The notes: generated by a model not told the origin, from the sequence alone. Numbered from the stretch's first letter, positions 18,361 to 27,399 are shown. The stretch: DNA of 64,000 nt from Nonomuraea jabiensis (GCF_014204795.1 NZ_JACHMB010000001.1:9746501-9810500); one strand, 5' to 3'. A program made the numbers and translations.

Positions 18361-20216
18361 CACCCCAGGTTGACCGTGAGGTCGAACGTGCCTTGGTGAG
18401 GGATGCGGAGGGCGTGGAAGCGGCGGGCGCCGTCGCGGAAGTAGCGCACGCTGCCGGCCGCCAGGGTCGCCTGCAGGGGGGTGCTCCAGCGCAGGCGGAT
18501 CGTGGTGCGGCCCCGGCGGAGGTCGAGGCCGTCGGCGGTGGCGGTGGTCGTGCCGCCGAACGCGGCCTGGGTGCCGTCGGTGAAGGTGAGGACGTCCGTG
18601 GGATGGAGGACGAAGGGGATCTGCTCGGTGGCGGCGGTGTTCGCCGTGACCGTGCGGCGGACCGTCCGGCGGGTGACCAGGACGTCCGTGGTGACGTTCG
18701 CGTTGCCGTAGCGGATGCCGAGGGCGGCGGGGGCCCGGCCGCCGGTCCACTCGCGGCCGCCGGGGGCGCCGTGGAAGTAGGTGGCGGGCAGGGAGCCGTT
18801 GGAGTCGGGCACCTGGCCGGGGAAGACGGTGGACCAGCAGGCGTAGTTGTTGTCGTTGAGCCCGCAGATGATCGTGCCGGCGTCGGGATGCCACAGGAAG
18901 GTCAGGCCGGTACGGCTGCGGGAGGCGCGCGTGCCGAAGTAGCCGCCCAGGTACAGGCCGGGCTTGCGGACGTACAGGAAGTCCTGGCCGCCGTCCCTGC
19001 GCAGCTCGGCGAAGTCGTTCGAGCGCAGGTAGGGCAGGTCCGCGATGGCCTCGGCCCGCTGCCGCCTGCTGGGGAACCGCTCGCCGTACAGGCCGTGGGT
19101 GAGGATGCGGGGCGAGGTGTCCTGCTTGGCGAGCGGCGTCACCGGCTCGGTGGACGCCGCCCAGGCCGCGCGGGCCTCGGCCAGGTCCTCGCGGGCGGTC
19201 ATGAAGGCCGACAGCAGCGGCACCTGGCGGGTGAACGTCCAGTTGAGCGCGGTCCTGTCGGGGTCGGGCCTGACCTCGTCGTACCAGCGGGCGCTGGTAC
19301 GGGTGGAGGGGGCGACGTTGACCAGGTATCCGGCGCCGTCGGGCTCGCGCAGCAGGTTGTAGGACAGGAAGCCGGTGAACGCGCGGGCCATGTCCACCAG
19401 GTGCGGGTCCCGGCTGTGGAGGTAGGCGTCGGCCAGCTCGGGGAGCATGACCTCGAAGTTGTAGTTCATGTCGTGGCCGCCCTCCTCGTAGAAGAAGCCG
19501 GCGGGGCTCTGGCCGGCCGCGGGAAGCCGGGCGAACGCCTCGGTCAGGCGGGTGGCGAGCGCGGGGTCGGGGTCGAGCTGGAGCGCGTGCGTGGCCCCTG
19601 CCAGGCCCGAGGTGGTCTGGTTCGCCCAAGTGAGGCGATCCTGCCAGACGACACGGTTGCCGGCGTCCAGGAACCACGTCATGGCCCTGCGCAACGCGGC
19701 GGTGAGTTGCGCCTGCCGGGCGGGCAGCGCCCCGGACGCGCGCAGGATGCGCAGGGTCTTGGCCAGGTACCCGATGCCGAACCCGGTGGGGGCCAGGCCG
19801 TGCTGGTCGCGGCTGTACTCGGGGAAGGAGCCGTCGGGGTGCTGGAGTGACAGGTAGTGGCCGAGCGCCGCGTCGAGTGCGGCCAGCAGGCCCGCGTTTC
19901 CGGCGTACGGGTTCCACGGGCGGGCGTTGGCGTGGAACCAGGCCAGCGTGAAGACGTGCTCCTGCACGCGGGCGTTGTACGGCGCCGCCGGCGTACGCCA
20001 CCAGCCGCCGGCGAAGAACCCGCTGTCGTCCATGTCGTTGACCATGGGCCCGAGGGTGGCCAGGTACGGTGCGAAGCGCTGCTCGTGGGGGGCGAACGAC
20101 GTGCGATCCAGAGCCGGCGGCAGGGAGGGGATGGCGGCGAAGGCGGTGCCGGGCGCGAGCACGGGGACGGCCGGGAGCAGGGCGGCGGCACGGAGCAGGG
20201 TGCGACGGGAGAGCAT
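18360..20216 (-). CDS. Tat-secreted probable polysaccharide-active enzyme, family not recognised
   Basis: A 618-residue protein from ATG 20216, 2 nt after the permease stop. It begins MLSRRTLLRAAALLPAVPVL and APGTAFA, a Tat signal (SRRTLLR). The mature part has repeated Trp/Tyr/Gly-rich helices (NARVQEHVFTLAWFHANARP, PTGFGIGYLAKTLRILRASG, WQDRLTWANQTTSGLAGATH), as in (alpha/alpha)6 toroid lyases and hydrolases. It then changes to a beta-rich C-terminal part (YLRSNDFAELRRDGGQDFLY, GLTFLWHPDAGTIICGLNDN). This toroid-plus-beta-sandwich plan resembles polysaccharide lyases, but I see no diagnostic motif. It is last in the LacI-FAD-ABC operon, so it probably depolymerises the imported glycan. Confidence 0.7.
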   Translation of the reverse strand: MLSRRTLLRAAALLPAVPVLAPGTAFAAIPSLPPALDRTSFAPHEQRFAPYLATLGPMVNDMDDSGFFAGGWWRTPAAPYNARVQEHVFTLAWFHANARPWNPYAGNAGLLAALDAALGHYLSLQHPDGSFPEYSRDQHGLAPTGFGIGYLAKTLRILRASGALPARQAQLTAALRRAMTWFLDAGNRVVWQDRLTWANQTTSGLAGATHALQLDPDPALATRLTEAFARLPAAGQSPAGFFYEEGGHDMNYNFEVMLPELADAYLHSRDPHLVDMARAFTGFLSYNLLREPDGAGYLVNVAPSTRTSARWYDEVRPDPDRTALNWTFTRQVPLLSAFMTAREDLAEARAAWAASTEPVTPLAKQDTSPRILTHGLYGERFPSRRQRAEAIADLPYLRSNDFAELRRDGGQDFLYVRKPGLYLGGYFGTRASRSRTGLTFLWHPDAGTIICGLNDNNYACWSTVFPGQVPDSNGSLPATYFHGAPGGREWTGGRAPAALGIRYGNANVTTDVLVTRRTVRRTVTANTAATEQIPFVLHPTDVLTFTDGTQAAFGGTTTATADGLDLRRGRTTIRLRWSTPLQATLAAGSVRYFRDGARRFHALRIPHQGTFDLTVNLG

Positions 20217-20218
20217 GG

Positions 20219-21049
20219 TCAGCCTTTCAGACCGGTGTGTGCGAGCCCCTCGATGAACTGCCGCTGGGCCAGCACGAAGACGACCAGGATGGGCAGGGCG
20301 GTCATCGTGGCGGCGGACAGCTGCACGTTCCACAGGGGCGAGCCGTAGGCGTCGACGAACTGGGTGAGCGCCTGCGGGAGGGTGAACTTCGACGGGGTCG
20401 ACAGGAACACGATGGGTTCGAGATAGAGGTTCCACGAGTGCAGGAACGTGAAGATGGCGACGGCGCCGAGCGCCGGCCTGGCCAGCGGCAACACCACCCG
20501 GCAGAAGGTGCCGAAGCGGCCGAGCCCGTCGACCCTGGCGGCCTCCTCCAGCTCGTCCGGCAGCGTGATGAAGAACTGCCGCATGATGAACGTCGCCAGC
20601 ACGCTGGGCGCGCCCAGGATCGGCACCAGGATCAGCGGCCAGTGCGTGTCGGTCATCCCCGCCTCGTGGAACATCTGGAACAGCGGGACGATCGTCACCT
20701 CGCTGGGGATCAGCAGGCCGACAAGCACGACCAGGAAGAGCACGTTCTGGCCGGGGAAGCGGATGCGGGCGAAGGCGTAGCCGGCCATCGCGGCCACCGC
20801 CATCGTGCCGGCGGTCACCACCGCGGCGATGTAGAGGCTGTTGAGGTACTGCTGCCCGAACGGCTGCAGCTCGAAGACCCGGCCGTAGGTGGAGAAGTCG
20901 AACCTGGAGGGCACCAGCGCGGGCGGGAAGGCGAAGATGTCGCTGATCGGCTTCACCGACGAGGTGACCATCCACCAGGTCGGGAAAACGAACGGCACGC
21001 ACAACACGCACAGCAGCGCGTACAACGCGAGCTTGACCCTACGACTCAT
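20219..21049 (-). CDS. Carbohydrate ABC transporter permease (MalG/CUT1 type)
   Basis: A 276-residue inner-membrane permease from ATG 21049, overlapping the upstream permease by 11 nt. It begins MSRRVKLALYALLCVLCVPF with six predicted membrane segments, including AAVVTAGTMAVAAMAGYAFA and NVLFLVVLVGLLIPSEVTIV. The EAA loop contains ELEEAARVDGLGRFGTFCRV before VLPLARPALGAV, which contacts the ATPase. No ATPase gene is in the operon, so it probably uses a shared MsiK-type ATPase, as is usual in Actinobacteria. Confidence 0.93.
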   Translation of the reverse strand: MSRRVKLALYALLCVLCVPFVFPTWWMVTSSVKPISDIFAFPPALVPSRFDFSTYGRVFELQPFGQQYLNSLYIAAVVTAGTMAVAAMAGYAFARIRFPGQNVLFLVVLVGLLIPSEVTIVPLFQMFHEAGMTDTHWPLILVPILGAPSVLATFIMRQFFITLPDELEEAARVDGLGRFGTFCRVVLPLARPALGAVAIFTFLHSWNLYLEPIVFLSTPSKFTLPQALTQFVDAYGSPLWNVQLSAATMTALPILVVFVLAQRQFIEGLAHTGLKG

Positions 21050-21980
21050 GGAAGACCCACTTCCGGCGCAGCCGCCACTGCAGCAGCGTCAGCGCCGCGA
21101 CGATCAGGAACAGCAGGACGGACAGGGTGGCGCCGTAGCCGAGGTGCCGGAACTGGAAGGCCTGCTGGTACAGGTAGTAGACGAGGACGGTGGTGGACAT
21201 GCCGGGCCCGCCCTGGGTGAGCACGGCGATCTGGGCGAACACCTGCAGCGACCCCACCACGGTGATGATCGAGGTGAGCAGGATGGTCGGGCTGATCAGG
21301 GGCACCGTGATGCGCAGGAACCGGGTCCAGGCGCCGGCGCCGTCGAGCTGCGCCGCCTCGTACAGCTGGCGCGGCACGCCCTGGAGCGCGGCCAGGAACA
21401 GGACCATGTTGAGCCCCACGTTCTTGACGACCTGGACGACGACGACCGACAGCAGGGCGGTGGTCTCGCCGCGGAGCCAGTTGGGGCCGTCCACGCCCGC
21501 CGCGCCGAGCAGGCCGTTGATGCCGCCGTCCTGCTGGAGGAGGAACTGCCAGACGATGGTCCAGGCGACCAGCGACACCAGCACCGGCGAGAAGAACAGC
21601 GTGCGGAAGAACGTGGTGCCGCGCAGCCGCTGGTCGAGCAGGACGGCCAGGGTGAGGGCGAGGGCGAGGTTGAGCACGACCAGGCCGACCGAGAAGAGCG
21701 CGGTGCTGGTCAGCACCTGCCCCATGTTCGGGTCGGCCAGCAGCTTGGCGTAGTTCTCGCCGCCGACGAACTCGAACGTGCCCGCCAGCACGTTCCACTC
21801 CTGGAGGCTGTAGTAGACGACCAGGCCGAGCGGCAGCAGGACGAACAGCGCGCTTCCGGCGAGCTGCGGCGAGATCAGCAGGTAGCCGACGAGGGCGTCG
21901 CGCCGGGGGATGGTCCAGAAGTGGCGGGGCCGGGTGGCGGCGCGCGCGGCCACCCGGTCGCCGAGATCCGTCACCGCCAC
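21039..21980 (-). CDS. Carbohydrate ABC transporter permease (MalF/CUT1 type)
   Basis: A 313-residue permease starting at GTG 21980, one base after the binding-protein stop (TGACGTG). It begins MAVTDLGDRVAARAATRPRH and has a long N-terminal cytoplasmic stretch, then membrane segments such as ALVGYLLISPQLAGSALFVL. A typical periplasmic loop follows with SLQEWNVLAGTFEFVGGENY. The EAA loop reads LYEAAQLDGAGAWTRFLRIT before VPLISPTILL. With the second permease and binding protein it forms a CUT1 importer lacking its own ATPase. Confidence 0.93.
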   Translation of the reverse strand: MAVTDLGDRVAARAATRPRHFWTIPRRDALVGYLLISPQLAGSALFVLLPLGLVVYYSLQEWNVLAGTFEFVGGENYAKLLADPNMGQVLTSTALFSVGLVVLNLALALTLAVLLDQRLRGTTFFRTLFFSPVLVSLVAWTIVWQFLLQQDGGINGLLGAAGVDGPNWLRGETTALLSVVVVQVVKNVGLNMVLFLAALQGVPRQLYEAAQLDGAGAWTRFLRITVPLISPTILLTSIITVVGSLQVFAQIAVLTQGGPGMSTTVLVYYLYQQAFQFRHLGYGATLSVLLFLIVAALTLLQWRLRRKWVFHES

Positions 21981-21981
21981 G

Positions 21982-23235
21982 TCATCCGCCCAGCAGCGGC
22001 TGGATCTTCGCGCACACGCCGTCCAGCACCGCCTTGACGTCGGCGTCCGGCTTCCACAGCGGGTCGAGTGCGGCCCTGGCGGTCTGAGCGAGCTCGGCCT
22101 GCCCCTTGTGGTTGGGCTTGACCACGCCCTTCTGGATGCCGTCGATCACCACTTCCTGGAGCTGGTCGCCGTTCAGCATGGGGCTGGTCTTGACCATGGT
22201 GTCGGCTGTCAGCAGAGAGCCACGCGCGGGCGGGAAGTACGCGGCGAGCTTGGCCGAGTTGGCCACGTTGGTGAAGTAGGCGAGGAAGTCCGTGGCCTGC
22301 TCGGCCCTCGGCGACTTCTTCAGCACGCCGATCCCGGCCTGGCCGATGACCGCGTACTCGCCCTTCGGCCCAGTCGGCAGCGGCACCAGGTCCCACTTGA
22401 ACGTCGCGTCCTTCAGCATCGCGGCGCGGGAGATCTGGGCGACCGCCATCGCGGTGTCGCCGGAGAAGAAGTCGACGGCGGTGCCCGGCCCCGGCATGGA
22501 CTTGTCGGTGAAGATCGCCTTGTGCACGAACGTCATGGCTTCGACCATCTCCGGCGCGTTGAACTGGCACGTGCCGCCGTCGTCGCTCCACGCCTTGGCG
22601 CCCCAGCCCTGCCAGACGGTGGCGAGGTTGTCCCAGGCCTTGTAGTCGAAGTTGAGGATGGTCAGGCCGTTCTTGCCCTTCGCCGCCACGGCCTTGTTGA
22701 TCTCGTTGGCGTGCTCCCAGTCCCACTGGCCGGCCTTGATCAGCTCGCGCGGCGTCTTCTGGCCCGCGGCCTTGACCAGGTCGGTGTTGACGAAGACGCC
22801 GAAGGGCGAGGTGGAGAACGGGTAGGCGTACAGCTCGCCGTCGCGCTCCCACAGCCGGGTGGCGGCGGGGACCAGCTCGCCCGCGTTCTCGACCTTGCTC
22901 TTGAGCGGGACGAGGGCGCCGGAGCCGACGAAGTCGGGGGCGGAGTTCTCGAGGATCCAGGCCAGGTCGGGGGCGTTGCCACCGGCGATCTGCGTGGTCA
23001 GCGTGGTGGTGTAGTTCTCGAACGGGATCGGGTCGAAGGTGATCTCGCCGACCTGCGGGTGGGACTTGCGGTATTCGGCGGCGATCTCCTTGAACAGCTT
23101 CAGGTGGGCCTCGTTGGAGGTCCAGATCGACATGCGCAGCGGCTGCGGGCCCTTCGCGGCCGGCGCCTCACCGCCGCCACACGCGGTGACCGTAAGGAGG
23201 GCGGCCAGCGCAAGGGCTGCCAGGGGTGCTTTCAT
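21982..23235 (-). CDS. Sugar-binding lipoprotein of ABC importer 1
   Basis: A 417-residue extracellular solute-binding protein from ATG 23235 with AGAAGGAG upstream. The signal MKAPLAALALAALLTVTACG has a lipobox ending at Cys19. The mature protein follows the MalE/UgpB-like (SBP family 1) pattern: PLRMSIWTSNEAHLKLFKEI, GNAPDLAWILENSAPDFVGS, LYAYPFSTSPFGVFVNTDLV and AVIGQAGIGVLKKSPRAEQA. It captures the substrate for the two permeases that follow directly. No ligand can be named. Confidence 0.93.
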   Translation of the reverse strand: MKAPLAALALAALLTVTACGGGEAPAAKGPQPLRMSIWTSNEAHLKLFKEIAAEYRKSHPQVGEITFDPIPFENYTTTLTTQIAGGNAPDLAWILENSAPDFVGSGALVPLKSKVENAGELVPAATRLWERDGELYAYPFSTSPFGVFVNTDLVKAAGQKTPRELIKAGQWDWEHANEINKAVAAKGKNGLTILNFDYKAWDNLATVWQGWGAKAWSDDGGTCQFNAPEMVEAMTFVHKAIFTDKSMPGPGTAVDFFSGDTAMAVAQISRAAMLKDATFKWDLVPLPTGPKGEYAVIGQAGIGVLKKSPRAEQATDFLAYFTNVANSAKLAAYFPPARGSLLTADTMVKTSPMLNGDQLQEVVIDGIQKGVVKPNHKGQAELAQTARAALDPLWKPDADVKAVLDGVCAKIQPLLGG

Positions 23236-23254
23236 GGGGGTACTCCTTCTGGCG

Positions 23255-24859
23255 TCAGTAGCCGGTGACGTCGGGCCAGCGCAGCTCCACGCCGTCGCGG
23301 ACGAGCCGGTGCTGGTAGTCGGCCAGGAGCCGGCCGTCCGCGCGCACGGCGTGCGGCGTGGTGGCGTGGTCCAGGCAGAAGGCGGCGAGCGCGCCGGCCG
23401 CCTCGCCGACGTTCCACTCCACCGGGTGCAGGCGGTAGGCGCCGTTGGTGATGTGGGTGGTGCCGATGTTCTTGCAGGCGGGCAGCAGGTTGCTCATCCG
23501 CTGCGGGATCAGCGCCCCGAGAGGGATCTCGAACGGGGAGCAGGCGACGTCGATGTAGTTGTCGCCGCCGGTCGACGGGTGCAGGTCGATGCGGTACATG
23601 CCCACGCCCACGGAGTCGTGATAGGAGACGGCGCCCTTGTCGCCGCGTACCGCCACGGACAGGTCCTGTTCGGTGACGGTGGTCAGGGCCCGGACGCGCC
23701 GGGACTCGCGGATGTAGGGGGCCTGGGCGAGCCCGTCGGCGCCGCCGGTGACGTCGCCGCGCAGCCGCAGGCCCGGGTAGCCGGTGCCGCCGTCGTGGCG
23801 AGGGGCCTCGGTCTGCAGCCAGTACAGCACCGACATCGACAGCTCGCGGGCCGCCGCCAGGTGCCGGTCGGCGTCGGGCACGTCGATGACCGGCCCCTCC
23901 AGGTAGTCGATCATCGGCCAGTTGACCAGCGCGATGTCGCTGTCGTACGCACCGGGCAGGAAGTTGTCACGGGCGGCGATCCTGCGGAACGTCCACAGGT
24001 TGCCGTCGCCCGGGTTGACCCGCTGATCAGCCTGCACCAGGCGGGGGTCGTCGCCCGGGTTCGGGGTGAAGGAACGCTCCACGATCTCCAGCGTCCGCGG
24101 GCTCGGGCAGCGCCACGACAGCAGCCGGTCGCCCCAGAAGGGCGGTTGGTAGGCGCGCCAGAAGTCGTAGGTGGCGGGCCTGTCGACGGTGTGGTCGCCG
24201 TCCACGTGGTCGATCGCGAAGCACACGGACACGGCCTGCATGTTCATCGGCTGCGCCGTCGCGGGGGCGCTCGGCTCGCCGGTGTCGGCCTGCGACTCGA
24301 ACCCGGTCACGTACTCGGTGCCGGTCAGCGGCAGCAGCTCGCCGGTCTCGGTGGCGTCCAGCACGTACGGCGCCACCGCGGTGATCTCGTCGCCCCCGTC
24401 GCGGTGCGCGAGCCGCACGGCCGTGACGCGATCGCCGTCCACCTCGGCCCCGACCGGCCGGTACGGCTGGAGCACGCGCAGCCTGCCCGACCCCCGGTAC
24501 GGGGCCAGCATGGCCTCGATGACCGCGACCGCGACCCTGGGCTCGTGGCACAGCTTGCTGACGTGCCCGGCGCCCGGGTTCAGTTCCGGCCACGCCCGCG
24601 CCCGCTCGGTCAGCGGGTAATGGTCGCGGTAGTAACGGCGGATGCCGTCGCGCAGCGCGCGGTAGCTCGCCGTGACGCCGAACCGCTCCACCCAGGTGTG
24701 CTCGTCCGGCGGCACCGCCTGGCTGGTGAGCTGGCCGCCCAGCCAGTCGTACTCCTCGGTGAGCACCACCGATCGCCCGGCCCGCAGCAGGGCCAGCGCG
24801 GCGGCCACGCCGCCCAGCCCGCCTCCGACGACGAGCGCGTCTGCCGATATCTCAACCAC
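23255..24859 (-). CDS. FAD-dependent oxidoreductase (PF12831-like)
   Basis: A 534-residue protein. I chose GTG 24859 because AGGAGAGG lies 9 nt before it, inside the end of lacI; ATG 24880 would place that site within the gene. It starts VVEISADALVVGGGLGGVAA, giving the dinucleotide-binding GxGxxG, then LLRAGRSVVLTEEYDWLGGQ. Later come VLDATETGELLPLTGTEYVT and PQRMSNLLPACKNIGTTHIT, the C-terminal FAD contact typical of FAD-dependent oxidoreductases found in polysaccharide loci (often mislabelled xanthan lyases). It probably oxidises a sugar or an oxidised-sugar side group in the cytoplasm. Confidence 0.85.
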   Translation of the reverse strand: MVEISADALVVGGGLGGVAAALALLRAGRSVVLTEEYDWLGGQLTSQAVPPDEHTWVERFGVTASYRALRDGIRRYYRDHYPLTERARAWPELNPGAGHVSKLCHEPRVAVAVIEAMLAPYRGSGRLRVLQPYRPVGAEVDGDRVTAVRLAHRDGGDEITAVAPYVLDATETGELLPLTGTEYVTGFESQADTGEPSAPATAQPMNMQAVSVCFAIDHVDGDHTVDRPATYDFWRAYQPPFWGDRLLSWRCPSPRTLEIVERSFTPNPGDDPRLVQADQRVNPGDGNLWTFRRIAARDNFLPGAYDSDIALVNWPMIDYLEGPVIDVPDADRHLAAARELSMSVLYWLQTEAPRHDGGTGYPGLRLRGDVTGGADGLAQAPYIRESRRVRALTTVTEQDLSVAVRGDKGAVSYHDSVGVGMYRIDLHPSTGGDNYIDVACSPFEIPLGALIPQRMSNLLPACKNIGTTHITNGAYRLHPVEWNVGEAAGALAAFCLDHATTPHAVRADGRLLADYQHRLVRDGVELRWPDVTGY

Positions 24860-24866
24860 GTAGGGG

Positions 24867-25889
24867 TTACCTCTCCTCATGTACGGGTGCCAGCGTCGAT
24901 CCCTCGACCAGCTCGCACGCCAGCAGTTCCTGCGGGACGCCGCCGCGTTCCAGCACCTGGGTGAGCAGTTCGACGGCCCTGCGGCCCATCTCCCGCCGGG
25001 GGATGCGGAACCCGGCGAAGTCGATGTCGGTCGACACCGGCCTGGTGGGCGCGCCCAGCTCGACGATGGACAGCTCGCGCGGCACATCCAGGCCGCGGGC
25101 CCTGGCGGCCTCGGCGATGGCGACGCCGTCGGCGAGCTTCTCGGCGAACACCACGGTCGCGCCGCAGTCGAACAGCCCGTCCGCGGTGGCCAGGCGCAGC
25201 CCTTCGACACCGGTCACGGCCACACCCTCGGTGAAACCGCGCAGCCGGTCGGCGTAGGACTCCGCGCCCTCCCCCGCTCCGACATAGGCCATCCGCCGGT
25301 GCCCGAGCGCCACCGCCCGCTCGACCAGCGCGCGCACCGCCGGCGGGTAGTCCGCCCCGACGTACGGCACCGGCCCGCCCGCGTCGTCGCGGCGGCCGAC
25401 CGAGACGAACGGAATGCCCTCGGACAGCAGCCTGGACAGATCCTCCCGGTCGATCGTGCGGCCGAGCAGGACGCATCCGTCGGCCAGCCGGATCCGGCTC
25501 TCCGCGCTGAAGATCCGCCGCCGCTCCCCCTGCACCTTGGCACTGGTGAACAGCAGAAGGTCGCAGCCCGCCTCCTCGACGCACTCCTCGATCCCGACCA
25601 GGAACGGGTAATAGAAGTCGGCGCTCTCCGCGGGGAAGACGGCCTCGTAGGTGAACACGCCGTAGATGCGGTTGCGCCGTTCGACGAGCCGGCGCGCCGC
25701 CGGGTCGGCTACGTACCCGGTCTCCCGGATCGCCTGGAGCACCCGATCGCGGGTTTCGGGCGAGATCCGCACCTCGCCCTCGGCCCTTCCGTTGAGCACC
25801 AGGGACACCGTCGTCTGGCTCACTCCAGCCATGCGTGCGATGTCCTGTTGCGTCAGCCGCCGCCCTGAAACCGTCACAGTGCGTATCAC
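24867..25889 (-). CDS. LacI-family repressor of carbohydrate locus 1
   Basis: A 340-residue regulator, GTG start at 25889. The HTH reads RLTQQDIARMAGVSQTTVSL VLNG, with the canonical VSQTTVS recognition helix and hinge helix (DRVLQAIRETGYVADPAARR). The periplasmic-binding-like ligand domain follows (IYGVFTYEAVFPAESADFYY, RRMAYVGAGEGAESYADRLR, DIDFAGFRIPRREMGRRAVE). It is the first gene of the operon; its promoter region holds two near-identical palindromes at 25901 and 25967. It ends 7 nt before the FAD gene start. Confidence 0.93.
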   Translation of the reverse strand: MIRTVTVSGRRLTQQDIARMAGVSQTTVSLVLNGRAEGEVRISPETRDRVLQAIRETGYVADPAARRLVERRNRIYGVFTYEAVFPAESADFYYPFLVGIEECVEEAGCDLLLFTSAKVQGERRRIFSAESRIRLADGCVLLGRTIDREDLSRLLSEGIPFVSVGRRDDAGGPVPYVGADYPPAVRALVERAVALGHRRMAYVGAGEGAESYADRLRGFTEGVAVTGVEGLRLATADGLFDCGATVVFAEKLADGVAIAEAARARGLDVPRELSIVELGAPTRPVSTDIDFAGFRIPRREMGRRAVELLTQVLERGGVPQELLACELVEGSTLAPVHEER

Positions 25890-25900
25890 CCATCGTCGCG

Positions 25901-25914
25901 CTAATGCGTATTAG
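25901..25914. promoter_or_regulatory. LacI-type operator O1 (locus 1)
   Basis: CTAATGCGTATTAG is a near-perfect inverted repeat centred on CG, as LacI operators are. It begins 12 nt before the lacI start on the minus strand. It shares TAATkCGTATTAG with the second site at 25967. Confidence 0.7.
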
Positions 25915-25966
25915 TTCGGTTATTGTGAGACCGCACGAAACAGCACGTCAAGTGATAATCGTGAAG

Positions 25967-25980
25967 TAATTCGTATTAGC
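25967..25980. promoter_or_regulatory. LacI-type operator O2 (locus 1)
   Basis: TAATTCGTATTAGC matches O1 at 12 of 13 core positions. The two cores start 65 nt apart, about six helical turns, so one tetramer or two dimers could bridge them. It lies on the side of the divergent glycosidase gene (start 26097). Confidence 0.7.
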
Positions 25981-26096
25981 AGTGGTTCAGCCCGCTCCGG
26001 ACATGACAACATACGGTGACGCCGAGGGGCGCCGGCGAGCCGAGGCACTGCCGTCCGCACGGCGCCCATCGCCTGCCACGACCAGGATCGGAGGGC

Positions 26097-27125
26097 ATGT
26101 TGACCATCCATCAATCAGGCCGGGACTCGAGTCCGCTCACCCGGCGCGGCGTGTTACGCGGCGCCGGCACTCTGGGGGCCGCGACCACCGCCGGTCTCGT
26201 CGCCCGGCCCGCCACCGCCGGGGCCACCACCGCCGGGGCCACCGCCCGGCCCGCGGGCCTGCCGGTGTTCCGATACGTGCGGGACGCCCTGGCCCTCCCC
26301 CTGCACTACAACCGCACCGGGGAGTTCATCTTCCCCTGCATCAGAGGGGTGTACGACAAGCTCGGCAACCCGCGCTCGCGCTACTACCTCTACTACGCCC
26401 CTCATGAGAACCCCGGCGGCATCTGCGTGGCCTTCAGCGACACCTTGGAGGGCCCGTTCCACGACTACAGCGGCAACCCGATCATCGACAGGCAGCTGCC
26501 CACCACCACGGTCAGCCACGTGTCCTCGCCGCACGTCACCTGGGACGCCTCCACGCGGCAGTTCTTCTGCTACTTCCACGGCGAGAACTTCACCACCCGC
26601 GTGGCCCGCTCCACCGACGGCATCACCTTCACCGACGAGACTCCCATCCTGAGCACCCGCCTGGTGTCCGGCACCTCCGAGACCTCCTACGCCCGGGTCT
26701 TCGAGCATTCCCTTCCGGGCCGCGGCAACAAGTACGTCATGGTCTTCATGGGCGTGAAGAACGGCCGGCGCCTCTTCCACGGCTGGTCCCCCAACGGCTG
26801 GGACGGCTGGCAGTTCAGCCAGGAACCGCTGGTCAACCCCGAACCCGACGGCGTGACCGACATCTCCGGCCCGACGCTGGTCAAGCGCAACGGCACCACG
26901 TACGTCGCGTACCACGGCAACGACGGCAACATGCGCGTCACCGAGGTCGGCAACGCCTTCGACAAGGAGGTCCACCTCGGGGTCTTCCACTCCCCGATCG
27001 CCTCGGACAACGGCCGCGTGGCCGCGCCCTCGTTCGGCACCCAGGACGGGGTCGAGTACATGTTCTACGAGGCCGGCCCCCGGTTGCAGGCTCGCATCTG
27101 CATCGCCCGCGCCGTTCCGGCCTGA
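26097..27125 (+). CDS. Tat-secreted five-bladed beta-propeller glycosidase-like protein (GH43/GH117-like)
   Basis: A 342-residue protein from ATG 26097 with ATCGGAGGG upstream. The Tat signal contains LTRRGVLRGAGTLGAATTAG. The mature protein has the GH43-clan propeller look: RSRYYLYYAPHENPGGICVA, FSDTLEGPFHDYSGNPIIDR, VSSPHVTWDASTRQFFCYFH, VARSTDGITFTDETPILSTR and a closing VEYMFYEAGPRLQARICIAR. The repeated WD/SxDG-F-D blade motifs and D/E residues at blade starts fit, but the catalytic triad was not assigned. It faces away from the LacI operon and shares its two operators. Confidence 0.78.
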   Translation: MLTIHQSGRDSSPLTRRGVLRGAGTLGAATTAGLVARPATAGATTAGATARPAGLPVFRYVRDALALPLHYNRTGEFIFPCIRGVYDKLGNPRSRYYLYYAPHENPGGICVAFSDTLEGPFHDYSGNPIIDRQLPTTTVSHVSSPHVTWDASTRQFFCYFHGENFTTRVARSTDGITFTDETPILSTRLVSGTSETSYARVFEHSLPGRGNKYVMVFMGVKNGRRLFHGWSPNGWDGWQFSQEPLVNPEPDGVTDISGPTLVKRNGTTYVAYHGNDGNMRVTEVGNAFDKEVHLGVFHSPIASDNGRVAAPSFGTQDGVEYMFYEAGPRLQARICIARAVPA

Positions 27126-27144
27126 CTGCCCGCGCGTCCGGAGG

Positions 27145-27395
27145 TCACTGATCGACCCAGCCGAGCGTGTCGGCGGTTCGCCCGCCCGGAACGTACTCGC
27201 AGCCGATCGGGCCCGCGTAACCGTGGCCGATCAGGATGTCCACCGCCTCAGCGATGGGGAGCGCGCCGGTGCCGGGCGCGTCGGCGAGCTGGACGTGGCC
27301 CACCATGCCGGACGAGGGCTCGGCGGCGGCGACGACGTCCACGCCGTTCGCGCCGAGGTGGTAGACGTCGAACAGCAGCGCGACGTTCTCCTCGC
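27145..27395 (-). pseudogene. C-terminal remnant of a hydroxypyruvate-isomerase-like TIM barrel
   Basis: The minus frame reads GEENVALLFDVYHLGANGVD, GMVGHVQLADAPGTGALPIA and HGYAGPIGCEYVPGGRTADT, the last third of Hyi-type sugar isomerases: metal ligands in the FDVYH and GHVQLAD strands and the GCEYVP strand. The first two thirds are missing; upstream of 27395 the sequence changes to an unrelated plus-strand relic. It is non-functional unless another start supplies a short product. Confidence 0.7.
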
Positions 27396-27399
27396 CGAC

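Noticed and set aside
20217..21011. Upstream extension of the secreted enzyme frame over the permease
   Set aside because: The extension has mirror-like composition and no signal peptide. The Tat signal begins at 20216 and the permease is real in the overlapping frame.
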